Assembly (NCBI RefSeq): GCF_001418005.1
Contig: NZ_LIOL01000001.1
Span: 1 to 64,000 of the forward strand
From: Chelatococcus sambhunathii
GTDB lineage: Bacteria; Pseudomonadota; Alphaproteobacteria; Rhizobiales; Beijerinckiaceae
DNA length: 64,000 nt
Reading direction: 5' to 3'
Shown here: one piece after another, positions 1 to 8,121 of the stretch
Layout: each line of letters starts with the position of its first letter
Position numbering within the stretch: the first letter of the stretch is position 1
The notes under the pieces: generated by a model
The model's database searches: none
Seen by the model: the letters and a program-made list of their open reading frames with translations, nothing else
What the model was told of the DNA's origin: nothing
Made by a program: the position numbers and the translations under genes

Positions 1-1010
<1,010 letters not shown>

Positions 1011-1247
1011 CGTAGGATCCTAGACGCCTCTGCACGTGTGGCTTTTGGGTTGCGGTCGATTAAGACCCTTCGCCCCATACTTCAAGAGCGAATTTACCTC
1101 GGGCCCGAGAATTTTCCCCACCGGGCGCCGAGGATCATGGAGGCGAGCCTTTAGCCCGAGCCGGACGGGATTGTCGAGTCCCCGCCAGCGCGCCGGCCGC
1201 CGGCTTCGACCGCAGAAGAAATCTGAGCGAAACGATGCGGAAGGCGG

Positions 1248-1321
1248 TGGAGCGGGTGAAGGGAATCGAACCCTCGTCATCAGCTTGGAAGGCTGCTGCT
1301 CTACCATTGAGCTACACCCGC
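1248..1321 (-). tRNA. tRNA-Gly (TCC)
   Basis: The reverse strand gives a full cloverleaf. The acceptor arm GCGGGTG pairs with CACCCGC, the D-arm is GCTC/GAGC, the anticodon loop is CTTCCAA (anticodon TCC), the T-arm holds GGTTCGATTCC, and CCA is encoded at 1250-1248. It lies 19 bp downstream of tRNA-Tyr, and the pair precedes tuf. Confidence 0.96.
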
Positions 1322-1340
1322 GCACTGGCTGCTTCGGGAA

Positions 1341-1425
1341 TGGTGGAGGGGGTTGGATTCGAACCAACGTAGGCGTAGCCAACGGATTTACAGTCCGTCC
1401 CCTTTAACCACTCGGGCACCCCTCC
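1341..1425 (-). tRNA. tRNA-Tyr (GTA)
   Basis: This is a class II tRNA with a long variable arm. The acceptor GGAGGGG pairs with CCCCTCC, the anticodon loop CTGTAAA gives anticodon GTA, the T-loop is GGTTCGAATCC, and CCA is encoded at 1343-1341. It is probably cotranscribed with tRNA-Gly and tuf. The order Tyr-Gly-tuf recalls the tyrU-glyT-thrT-tufB unit of enterobacteria. Confidence 0.96.
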
Positions 1426-1620
1426 GACTCAATCCTCGGAAGCACCGCCGGGCGACGCGCCGAGCCGCCGCATGCTTCACGAAAACCTTCGGAACGCGAC
1501 GACGCCGACAGCGCGGGGCCTCTTATGGTGAGGCCGATCCCCGGTGTCAACACAAAACCAACTGGCATCCACGGCTCACTCGTGCCACAGGAGGCTCAGC
1601 CAATTCCGGACACTGGACCC

Positions 1621-2487
1621 ATGACGAGCGACAAGGCCCCGCCGGCCGGACAGACGACCAGAAAGCTGCCCCGCAACGCGCAGGCGTTGGCCCGGCATGG
1701 GCGCGGCCCGCGTTTCGGCAAGGCCGGAAAGCCGGCAAACGGCAAGGGCGGCCCGCGCCGCCCCACCCCCCCGGGCGCCATCGACGTCGCGGTTCTCTAC
1801 GGCTGGCATCCCGTGGTCGAGGCCCTCGCCAATCCACGGCGCCGGCCGCGCCGGTTGATGGCCACCGAGAATGCCTACAAGCGCCTGCTCGAGCGATTCG
1901 GGCACCTGCCGATCGCGCCCGAGATCGTCCGGCCCGGCGAGATCGACCGGCTGCTCGAGCCCGATGCCGTCCACCAGGGCCTGCTGCTCGAGGCCGACCC
2001 GCTCCCGTCCCCGGCCATCGATTCGCTGCCGGCGGATGCGCTCGTCCTCGTGCTCGACCAGATCACGGATCCGCACAACGTCGGCGCCATCGTCCGCACG
2101 GCGGCCGCCTTCTCCGTTGCGGCCATCGTCACCACCGCCCGCCACAGCCCGGCTGCGACGGGCGTGCTCGCCAAGTCCGCCTCGGGCGGACTCGAGCACG
2201 TCCCCTTCATCGTGGTGCGCAATCTCGCCGAGGCCATGCTCGCTCTGCGCGAGCGTGGCTTCCAGCTCGTCGGCCTCGATTCGGCCGGGCCGACGCCGCT
2301 CGGCGACATCCCCCTCACCCGCCCGCTCGGCCTTGTCCTCGGCGCTGAGGGCAAGGGGCTGCGCCAGCTGACGCGCGAGCGCTGCAGCGATCTTGCCCGC
2401 CTCGACATGCCGGGCGCCATCAAGAGTCTGAACGTCTCGAACGCCGCTGCTATCGCCCTCTATGCGGCGAGCCGCACCGCCGGCTGA
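1621..2487 (+). CDS. rlmB: 23S rRNA (guanosine-2'-O)-methyltransferase, RlmB/TrmH (SpoU) family
   Basis: A SpoU-class SAM-dependent methyltransferase, expected to methylate the 2'-O of a 23S rRNA guanosine (G2251 in E. coli). The trefoil-knot motifs are present: motif 1 DQITDPHNVGAIVRTAAAF, motif 2 LGLVLGAEGKGL and motif 3 IKSLNVSNAAAIALY. The N-terminal substrate-binding domain (YGWHPVVEAL) precedes them. An ATG at 1621 gives 288 residues. The first 55 or so are basic and proline/glycine-rich, an extension seen in many alphaproteobacterial members. The reading frame stays open to 1525, but the sequence there is not family-like. RlmB versus TrmH-like specificity cannot be settled from sequence alone. 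Confidence 0.88.
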   Translation: MTSDKAPPAGQTTRKLPRNAQALARHGRGPRFGKAGKPANGKGGPRRPTPPGAIDVAVLYGWHPVVEALANPRRRPRRLMATENAYKRLLERFGHLPIAPEIVRPGEIDRLLEPDAVHQGLLLEADPLPSPAIDSLPADALVLVLDQITDPHNVGAIVRTAAAFSVAAIVTTARHSPAATGVLAKSASGGLEHVPFIVVRNLAEAMLALRERGFQLVGLDSAGPTPLGDIPLTRPLGLVLGAEGKGLRQLTRERCSDLARLDMPGAIKSLNVSNAAAIALYAASRTAG

Positions 2488-2803
2488 ACATGCTGCGACG
2501 CACTATTGCGGCGCACTTAAGACTTTGGAATGACGACCAATTGTCGAGCGACAGCGTAGAGCGCGGCTCTTAAGCTTTCCCTCACCTTCCGGGCTGCGAG
2601 CAGTTGCGGAAGCGGCGCGGGGCCCCGCCCCCGCCGAATGAGGGAAACAGCCCGTTGTCGGGCGGCCGTGGGCGTCAGATCCACCGATCGTCTCGTCGAT
2701 CGCAAGACCGCGCGGCAGAGGGCCGGAGGTCCGGCTGCCGCGCGGCGTTCGCTCGTCGCCTCGGCCGGCTGCAGGTCATGGAACATTCCAAGGAGCCTCG
2801 GCC
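2488..2803. other. Intergenic region, no gene seen
   Basis: This is a 316-bp gap between rlmB and the transporter, both on the plus strand. I see no convincing ORF, RNA gene or strong terminator. An AAGGAGC ribosome-binding site at its right end serves the transporter. A promoter is expected here, but no clear -35/-10 pair could be assigned. Confidence 0.5.
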
Positions 2804-4483
2804 ATGAGCATGGCAAACGCAACGGCGACGGGTGTCAAGGCCCGGCCGATGTCCCGGGAGGAGAAGAAGGTCATCTTCGCTTCCTCGCTCGGCACCGTAT
2901 TCGAGTGGTACGATTTCTATCTTTACGGCTCGCTGTCGGCGATCATCGCCGCCCAGTTCTTCTCGGGCGTCAATCCGACCGCCGGCTTCATCTTCGCGTT
3001 GATGGCCTTCGCAGCCGGCTTTGCTGTCCGGCCCTTCGGCGCGCTCGTCTTCGGCCGCCTCGGCGACCTCGTCGGCCGCAAGTATACCTTCCTTGTCACT
3101 ATCGTGCTGATGGGCCTGTCGACCTTCATCGTCGGCATCCTGCCCACCTATGCAACGTGGGGCATCCTCGCGCCCGTCATCCTCATCATCCTGCGCCTCG
3201 TGCAGGGGCTGGCGCTCGGCGGCGAATACGGCGGCGCGGCGACATACGTCGCAGAACACGCACCCCAAGGCCGGCGCGGCTACTATACCAGCTTCATTCA
3301 GACGACGGCGACGCTCGGCCTCTTCCTGTCGCTCATCGTCATCCTCGGCACCCGCACCTATCTCGGTGAGGAAGCCTTCGCGGCCTGGGGCTGGCGCATT
3401 CCGTTCCTGATCTCCATCGTGCTGCTCGGCATCTCGATCTGGATCCGGCTGCAGCTGCAGGAGTCGCCCGCCTTCAAGCAGATGAAGGAGGAAGGCACCC
3501 AGTCCAAGGCACCGCTGACGGAAGCCTTCGGTACCTGGAAGAACGCCAAGGTCGGCCTGCTCGCCCTTTTCGGCAGCACGTCGGGCCAGGCGGTCGTCTG
3601 GTACACGGGCCAGTTCTATGCCCTGTTCTTCCTCACGCAGACGCTGAAGGTCGATGCCGCCACGGCGAACATTCTCATCGCCATCTCGCTCGCCATCGGC
3701 ACGCCATTCTTCATCTTCTTCGGCTGGCTGTCGGACAAGGTCGGCCGCAAGCCGATCATCCTCGGCGGCTGCCTCATCGCGGCCATCGCCTATTTCCCGC
3801 TGTTCAACGGCCTGACGAAGTTCGCCAATCCCGATCTCGCGGCGGCGCAGGCCAATGCCCCGGTAACGGTCATCGCGGACCCGTCGGAATGTTCGTTCCA
3901 GTTCAACCCGGTCGGCACGGCACAGTTCCGCTCCTCGTGTGACATCGCCAAGAGCTTCCTTGCCCGCAACTCGGTGAACTATGCGAACGAGGCGGCCCCG
4001 GCGGGTACGGTGGCGCAGGTCAAGGTCGGCGACCAGGTCATCGCCTCCTTCGACGGCCTGACGCTCGATGCCGCTGCCTTCAAGGAGCAGAGCGCGGCCT
4101 TCAACACCAAGATGACGGAGGTCATCCGCGCAGCGGGCTATCCGGCCAAGGCCGATCCGGCGAAGATGAACACGGTCGCCATCGTCGCCATCCTGACGCT
4201 GCTCGTCCTCTTCGTGACGATGGTGTATGGCCCCATCGCCGCCCAGCTCGTCGAGCTCTTCCCGACGCGCATCCGCTACTCGGGCATGTCGCTGCCCTAT
4301 CACATCGGCAACGGCTGGTTCGGCGGCTTCCTGCCCACCACCGCCTTCGCCATGGTGGCCGCGACGGGCGACATCTACTACGGCCTCTGGTACCCGATCG
4401 TGGTCGCCCTCATGACCTTCGTCGTCGGCCTGCTCTTTGTGCCCGAGACGAAGGACCGCGACATCTTCAAGTACGAAGGCTGA
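2804..4483 (+). CDS. MFS transporter, metabolite:H+ symporter (MHS) family, with large periplasmic insertion
   Basis: An inner-membrane transporter of 559 residues. The MHS signature FEWYDFYLYG (33-42), GRLGDLVGRK (84-93) and the repeat motif GWLSDKVGRK (307-316) place it with the ProP/KgtP/ShiA-type symporters, which take up osmolytes, dicarboxylates or aromatic acids. These proteins are usually about 430 residues. Here roughly 118 extra, mostly polar residues (339-456) sit between predicted TM8 and TM9, with two cysteines (C363, C379) that could form a disulfide. Family topology puts this loop in the periplasm. The start follows AAGGAGC; a second ATG lies two codons downstream. The substrate is unknown. 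A strong terminator follows. Confidence 0.9.
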   Translation: MSMANATATGVKARPMSREEKKVIFASSLGTVFEWYDFYLYGSLSAIIAAQFFSGVNPTAGFIFALMAFAAGFAVRPFGALVFGRLGDLVGRKYTFLVTIVLMGLSTFIVGILPTYATWGILAPVILIILRLVQGLALGGEYGGAATYVAEHAPQGRRGYYTSFIQTTATLGLFLSLIVILGTRTYLGEEAFAAWGWRIPFLISIVLLGISIWIRLQLQESPAFKQMKEEGTQSKAPLTEAFGTWKNAKVGLLALFGSTSGQAVVWYTGQFYALFFLTQTLKVDAATANILIAISLAIGTPFFIFFGWLSDKVGRKPIILGGCLIAAIAYFPLFNGLTKFANPDLAAAQANAPVTVIADPSECSFQFNPVGTAQFRSSCDIAKSFLARNSVNYANEAAPAGTVAQVKVGDQVIASFDGLTLDAAAFKEQSAAFNTKMTEVIRAAGYPAKADPAKMNTVAIVAILTLLVLFVTMVYGPIAAQLVELFPTRIRYSGMSLPYHIGNGWFGGFLPTTAFAMVAATGDIYYGLWYPIVVALMTFVVGLLFVPETKDRDIFKYEG

Positions 4484-4512
4484 CACAGCCAGAGCCTGAT
4501 GGCTCCGAAACG

Positions 4513-4545
4513 AAAGGCCCCGCCGGTCTCCCGGCGGGGCCTTTT
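4513..4545. terminator. Bidirectional rho-independent terminator
   Basis: The hairpin AAAGGCCCCGCCGG / CCGGCGGGGCCTTT is followed by T-rich sequence on both strands. It lies between the convergent transporter (plus) and the secreted protein at 4568-4927 (minus) and can serve both. Confidence 0.88.
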
Positions 4546-4567
4546 CGCTGGCGAAGCGGACGGCGGA

Positions 4568-4927
4568 TCAATCGCAGACCGTGACGCGACGAACGCGCCA
4601 GCCCCAGCCGTCCACCCACACGCGGCGGGTCTTCACGAAGCATTCCGGCTCGTAATCGTAGTAGGCCGGCCCGGGTCCGTAGGCATAGGGCGGCGGGCCG
4701 TAATCGTAGACCGGCGCGGGATAACCGTAGGCCGGCCGCGCCGCCGAAGCGGCCAGCGCACCGACGGCGAGGCCGCCGATGATACCGGCGGCCACAGCCG
4801 CCCCGGCATTGCCGCCGCGGCGCCAGCGTGCCTCGGCCTCTCCGGTGGTCGCGGCGAAGGCCCCGGCGAGGGTCAAGCCGGCAAGGCCGATTGCGGCGAC
4901 CTTTCGAGCCTTGAGCGGGAACATCAT
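4568..4927 (-). CDS. Small secreted protein with Gly/Ala-rich segment (paralogue of 5141-5443)
   Basis: Function unknown. The product has 119 residues: a basic N-terminus and hydrophobic signal-peptide-like stretch (KVAAIGLAGLTLAGAFA), then EAEARWRR, a Gly/Ala-rich potential membrane helix (GAAVAAGIIGGLAVGALAAS), a Tyr/Pro-rich region (PVYDYGPPPYAYGPGP) and a C-terminus ending RRVTVCD with two cysteines in total. The start is the first of two adjacent ATGs, behind GGGAGAAG. It shares its whole layout, including the APxYGYP and TVCD motifs, with the gene at 5141-5443 on the same strand, so the two arose by tandem duplication. Such short proteins are common in Hyphomicrobiales and are usually left as hypothetical. 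Confidence 0.8.
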   Translation of the reverse strand: MMFPLKARKVAAIGLAGLTLAGAFAATTGEAEARWRRGGNAGAAVAAGIIGGLAVGALAASAARPAYGYPAPVYDYGPPPYAYGPGPAYYDYEPECFVKTRRVWVDGWGWRVRRVTVCD

Positions 4928-5071
4928 GGTTCTTCTCCCAAACCGGGGAGCGCTCCGCACTCCCCCTGCAGCGTCATCGTGGGGATGCTAGTCTCCTGTG
5001 GCTGAACGCCCGATGAACCATCCCTGTTCCCTATTCGTCACCCGCACTGCGGCAATTTGCGGACAAGCGCA

Positions 5072-5100
5072 AAGGCCGGCGCGGGATATTCGCCGGCCTT
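5072..5100 (-). terminator. Terminator-like hairpin downstream of the 5141-5443 gene
   Basis: AAGGCCGGCG pairs with CGCCGGCCTT around a nine-base loop. It lies just past the stop codon of the minus-strand gene and ahead of its paralogue. Confidence 0.65.
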
Positions 5101-5130
5101 CGCACTGGCGGATCGCAGCGAGACGCGGCC

Positions 5131-5150
5131 TCAGTCGCAATCAGTCGCAA
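5131..5150. repeat. Perfect 10-bp tandem duplication at a stop codon
   Basis: TCAGTCGCAA occurs twice, head to tail. Read on the minus strand it duplicates the last codons and stop (TTGCGACTGA) of the gene at 5141-5443, leaving a second copy of the tail just downstream of the functional stop. Confidence 0.9.
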
Positions 5151-5443
5151 ACGGTCATACGCCGTGTAGTCCAGCCGTACCCGGGCACGAACACGCGTTC
5201 CCGGACCTTGTAGCAGTAGGGGTCAGCCACATAGACGGGGCCCGGATAGCCATAGGCCGGCCGCGCCGCCGAAGCGGCGAGCGCACCGATGGCAAGCCCG
5301 CCGATGACGCCCGCGGCCACGGCACCGCCGTAGTGCCGGCCGCGCCACCGGGCCTCGGCCTCGCCGGTCGTGGCGATGAAGCTCGCGCCGAGAGTGGCGC
5401 AGGCGAGCGGGATAGCAAGGATCTTCGGGCTCATGCGATTCAT
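5141..5443 (-). CDS. Small secreted protein with Gly/Ala-rich segment (paralogue of 4568-4927)
   Basis: Function unknown, 100 residues. It has an N-terminal signal-like stretch (ILAIPLACATLGASFIATTG), then EAEARWRG, a Gly/Ala-rich helix (GAVAAGVIGGLAIGALAAS), ARPAYGYPGPVYV and a C-terminus ending RRMTVCD. The ATG at 5443 has GGAGG seven bases upstream. It is shorter than its neighbour because the Tyr/Pro-rich region is reduced. The shared signal peptide, Gly/Ala helix and C-terminal motif point to an envelope role for both. The two genes are about 210 bp apart in the same orientation, with a terminator-like hairpin between them, so they are probably separate transcripts. Confidence 0.8.
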   Translation of the reverse strand: MNRMSPKILAIPLACATLGASFIATTGEAEARWRGRHYGGAVAAGVIGGLAIGALAASAARPAYGYPGPVYVADPYCYKVRERVFVPGYGWTTRRMTVCD

Positions 5444-5627
5444 CGTTCCATCCTCCGGTAGCACCCGCCGCATCCCAGAGGGGATTGCGGATATCGGATG
5501 TGATGAAACGATGCGCCCGCACCCGCCGCGGCGCCGTGCGCCGTCACACGAGGCGCTGCCGCGTCAGGTCAGGGGCTCCAGGGCACGGTTGAGGTGGAAA
5601 AGCGGCGCCCCGACCGGGGCAGCAAGA

Positions 5628-5703
5628 TGGTGCCGGTTGTCAGACTCGAACTGACGACCTACCGCTTACAAGGCGGTTGCTCTACCAACTGAGCTAAACC
5701 GGC
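5628..5703 (-). tRNA. tRNA-Thr (TGT)
   Basis: The reverse strand gives the acceptor GCCGGTT / AACCGGC, D-arm GCTC/GAGC, anticodon loop CTTGTAA (anticodon TGT), T-loop AGTTCGAGTCT and an encoded CCA (5630-5628), 76 nt in all. It stands alone about 4.2 kb from the Tyr/Gly pair. Confidence 0.96.
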
Positions 5704-5817
5704 GCCGGCCCATGCATTTCGGCTAACAGGCTTCGCCCGCGGCCGCAAGAGGCAATGCTGCCGGGACTGCCGGAGGGCAGCAGGCCGCGCCAACGAGGAC
5801 GGAAGCCCGGAAAAGCT

Positions 5818-6024
5818 ATGGCTGTCGATCGGTCGGACCTGTCGGAGGAGGAGTGGGAAGCCCTGCAGCGCCTCAACCGCGGCGCGCCGGAGGCGGATCT
5901 CATCCCGCCACTCATGCGGCATCTGCTCCTCGAGCTCGGCCTGGCCGTCGAGCGGCCGTCGCGCATCGTTATCAGCGACCGCGGCAAGAAGCTCATTCGC
6001 CTCTATCGTGACGGCCGACGATGA
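5818..6024 (+). CDS. Small conserved-looking protein, unknown function
   Basis: A 68-residue protein starting at an ATG behind GGAAAAGCT. It is rich in charged residues: DLSEEEWEALQRLNRG, then IPPLMRHLLLELGLAVERP and a basic end, RGKKLIRLYRDGRR. The alternation of predicted helices and a short hydrophobic beta-like segment would fit a small winged-helix-like fold, but no family was recognised. The open frame extends upstream to 5755, but that part lacks a ribosome-binding site and overlaps the region just beyond tRNA-Thr. Confidence 0.55.
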   Translation: MAVDRSDLSEEEWEALQRLNRGAPEADLIPPLMRHLLLELGLAVERPSRIVISDRGKKLIRLYRDGRR

Positions 6025-6127
6025 ACAACCGGCACCCTGGCGCGTTCTGGCAGCGTGCGCCGCAGACGAGCCTGCGACCGAAACGACGGTGGCCGGGAAC
6101 CAACACGCAGATGATGCGTTTTGCCTT

Positions 6128-6157
6128 GCGGAAGCACTCATGGCGGAAGCACTCATG
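6128..6157. repeat. Perfect 15-bp tandem duplication
   Basis: GCGGAAGCACTCATG occurs twice in direct succession and is followed by GCG, in the leader of the lipoprotein gene at 6222. The unit is a multiple of three, but no gene was assigned here. Confidence 0.9.
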
Positions 6158-6221
6158 GCGACTGCGCGACGAGATGCTTTTCCATAAAGCACCAGGAAGA
6201 CGAATCCGAAAGGATGACCAC

Positions 6222-6479
6222 ATGACGAAATATCTTGTCTGCGCCGCTGTGGCCCTCACCCTTGCTGCGTGCAACACTCCTGAGGAGCGGGCCGTTGGCG
6301 GCGCGCTGATCGGCGGTGCGGCCGGCGCCGCCGTTGGCGGAGCCGCGACCGGAACGGCCGGCGGCGCCGTCGTGGGTGGCGCCATCGGCGCGGCCGGCGG
6401 TGCCATGGTCGGTGCCGCCACCGGCCAGCAGTGTGAATATTACTACTATCGTGGCCGCCGTTATCGCGAGTGCTATTGA
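6222..6479 (+). CDS. Small glycine-rich lipoprotein (glycine-zipper type)
   Basis: An 85-residue protein. The N-terminus MTKYLVCAAVALTLAACNTP is a lipoprotein signal with the lipobox LAAC, so the mature protein would begin at Cys17 and be lipid-anchored. Residues 25-65 are a Gly/Ala-rich stretch with repeated GGAxGAxxGG units, typical of glycine-zipper membrane-associating segments. The C-terminus is Tyr/Arg-rich (YYYYRGRRYRECY). Similar proteins are annotated as osmotically inducible or YMGG-like Gly-zipper lipoproteins in Proteobacteria; no enzymatic function is known. The ATG at 6222 follows AAAGGATG. The frame upstream to 6021 is probably not translated. A terminator follows. Confidence 0.8.
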   Translation: MTKYLVCAAVALTLAACNTPEERAVGGALIGGAAGAAVGGAATGTAGGAVVGGAIGAAGGAMVGAATGQQCEYYYYRGRRYRECY

Positions 6480-6509
6480 GCCATCCGGCCCGATCGTGGG
6501 CCCATGACC

Positions 6510-6541
6510 GTCGCCCGCAGGCATGAGGCATTGCGGGCGAC
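6510..6541 (+). terminator. Terminator-like hairpin
   Basis: GTCGCCCGCA pairs with TGCGGGCGAC around a 12-base loop, followed by AGTCGTTTC. It lies 30 bp after the lipoprotein stop codon. Confidence 0.65.
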
Positions 6542-6673
6542 AGTCGTTTCAAAACGGTCGCTGCCGCGGCGCTAGGGCCGGGCGGCGCCGGGGGAGAACA
6601 TCGCAGGCCATCGCGCCTTGGCGGGCGATGGCGTCTGACGGGAGCCATTTTATCGGAGCGACGGAGGCGAGCG

Positions 6674-6793
6674 ATGGCCAATGAACCGCAACTCACCCCG
6701 CGCGAAGCAAGGCAGGGGCGGCTCGGACGGCCGGTTCTTGTCATCCTGCTCGCCAGCCTGACACTCGCTGTCCTTGCTTGGCTCTTCCTGTAG
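6674..6793 (+). CDS. 39-residue single-pass membrane protein, unknown function
   Basis: A short ORF at ATG 6674 behind GGAGGCGAGC. It encodes a polar head (MANEPQLTPREARQGRLGRP) followed by one hydrophobic helix of about 19 residues running to the C-terminus (ending LAVLAWLFL), then TAG. The basic cluster before the helix favours an inside N-terminus. Small proteins with a QGRxGRPV-type head before a single helix are, from memory, recurrent in Hyphomicrobiales and are left as hypothetical. It stands alone between the lipoprotein terminator and infA. Confidence 0.6.
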   Translation: MANEPQLTPREARQGRLGRPVLVILLASLTLAVLAWLFL

Positions 6794-7165
6794 CGCGGCC
6801 TGATGACGGGCTGGCGCCGATCACATCGCTTTTGTTGGCGCTGATGGCATAAAGTGTGCTATGAGCGCGCCGGTGGCGCCGTTCCGGCCAGCCTCGTGCC
6901 TGCGGAAGGCACCCGCATGCCTCGGTCGTGTTTCCCTGACCGCAACGGTGGCGCCGCTATTGGCATGCCGCACAGTCCAGAGGCCTGTTCAAAGGCGCGC
7001 CGAACGGCGGGTGATCGGTTCATCGGGCGAGGCGTGCCATGAGCCTCGCCATGAGCCTCGTCACGAGCCTTGCGGCCGGCGCCGGATCGCATCTCCGGCC
7101 TCGTCGGGGCGCCTTGGCTGCTGCGGCAGGGAAGCGGATCGTCCGCGTTCTGAAAGGAAGAGCTG
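6794..7165. other. Intergenic region upstream of infA
   Basis: A 372-bp stretch in which I accept no gene. Overlapping ORFs on both strands are short, composition-driven and lack ribosome-binding sites. It holds the 12-bp tandem repeat at 7038-7073 and, at the right end, AAAGGAAG, the ribosome-binding site for infA. Confidence 0.5.
7038..7073. repeat. 12-bp tandem repeat, three units
   Basis: Three consecutive units, CATGAGCCTCGC, CATGAGCCTCGT and CACGAGCCTTGC, lie in the leader of infA. The first two differ at one base and the third at two or three. Confidence 0.85.
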
Positions 7166-7444
7166 TTGTCGAAAGAAGATACCATCGAGTTTGAAGGCAC
7201 CGTTGTCGACGTGCTGCCCGACGGCAAGTTTCGCGTCGTCCTCGAGAATGACCACGAAATCCTGGCCTACATCGCAGGCCGCATGAAGCGTCACCGCATC
7301 CGCACCCTCGCTGGTGACCGTGTGACCGTGGAAATGACGCCCTATGACATGGACAAGGGCCGCATCACCTTCCGTCACAAAACCGACGGCGGCGCTCCCG
7401 GTCCCGGTGCCGCCCGGCGTGGCCCTCCGCCGCGGCGCCGCTGA
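7166..7444 (+). CDS. infA: Translation initiation factor IF-1 with basic C-terminal tail
   Basis: IF-1 binds the ribosomal A site during initiation through an S1/OB-fold domain. Residues 1-72 are a complete IF-1, with [20 protein letters not shown], the [19 protein letters not shown] core and [20 protein letters not shown]. The TTG start at 7166 sits behind AAAGGAAG. The usual protein ends near residue 72. Here about 20 more residues, rich in Gly, Pro and Arg and ending RRGPPPRRR, extend it to 92. Many alphaproteobacteria carry two infA genes; this could be the second, tailed copy. The gap after the stop codon (7445-7535) contains GCCTGA four times but no strong terminator. Confidence 0.93.
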   Translation: MSKEDTIEFEGTVVDVLPDGKFRVVLENDHEILAYIAGRMKRHRIRTLAGDRVTVEMTPYDMDKGRITFRHKTDGGAPGPGAARRGPPPRRR

Positions 7445-7535
7445 GAAGCCGAGGGCGGTCGGCTCCTACCAGCCTGAGGGCCTGATATCCCGACTGGCCT
7501 GACGGCCTGACATGGCGCGGCCGGCACGGCTCCCG

Positions 7536-7847
7536 CTATCGACGGTCCTCGGGCGCACCGCGCGCGTCGATGTGCCGCTCATCCTCGCGGCGTACAATCG
7601 AATAGTCGGCATCGATGATCATGTCGCCGGCGCGCCCCCCGGGGCGTTGCCCGCGCCACTTCATCCACAGGTGATAGCCGAGCCCCGCAACGACGACGAC
7701 CGGCAGCACGACGAGGAAGACGCCGGCCGCGACGATGGCGAGCGTGACGACGAGCGCCAGCCCCACGGCGGCTGCAAGCCAAAGCTGCCAGCGGGACAGG
7801 CGCACAATGCGCATCTGCGGGCCAAAACGGGGGTCGTACCCCTGCAT
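7536..7847 (-). CDS. Small membrane protein, unknown function
   Basis: A 103-residue protein starting MQGYDPRFGPQ at the ATG behind AAGGATCAG. It carries a polar head, a run of about 40 strongly hydrophobic residues (LWLAAAVGLALVVTLAIVAA, then GVFLVVLPVVVVAGLGYHLW) that can form two membrane helices, and a charged cytoplasmic-type tail with Arg/Asp/Glu (RREDERHIDARGAPEDRR). No family was recognised. The frame continues upstream to 7967 without a better start. It is convergent with infA and divergent from the secreted MBL-fold gene. Confidence 0.65.
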   Translation of the reverse strand: MQGYDPRFGPQMRIVRLSRWQLWLAAAVGLALVVTLAIVAAGVFLVVLPVVVVAGLGYHLWMKWRGQRPGGRAGDMIIDADYSIVRREDERHIDARGAPEDRR

Positions 7848-8121
7848 GATCTGATCCTTCTTGACGTCTGGCCGCGAACACATCACGCCCACCGGGCGAG
7901 AATATGATGTCGCCAAGCCGCTCGCGCCAGTGACGCGGCATTCCCCCGCCGCACAACCCGGGGTCACACACTTGTGACGGGAAGGCGGATCGACCCTCGG
8001 CGCAGGCTGTGGACCATATCGAGGGTGCCGGAACGGCTGGGCCGGACGGGCTCGTGAAGCATCCTCCCGGCCGGGAGGCCGCCGGCAGGAATTTCATCGA
8101 CACTGGGAGGAGCAGGCAGCC

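Noticed and set aside
2675..4486. A 603-residue minus-strand ORF over the MFS transporter
   Set aside because: Antisense shadow; composition is Arg/Asp/Glu-rich with no fold signature.
7472..7510. Four copies of GCCTGA after infA
   Set aside because: Six-base matches in GC-rich DNA are weak and form no hairpin; not called a terminator.
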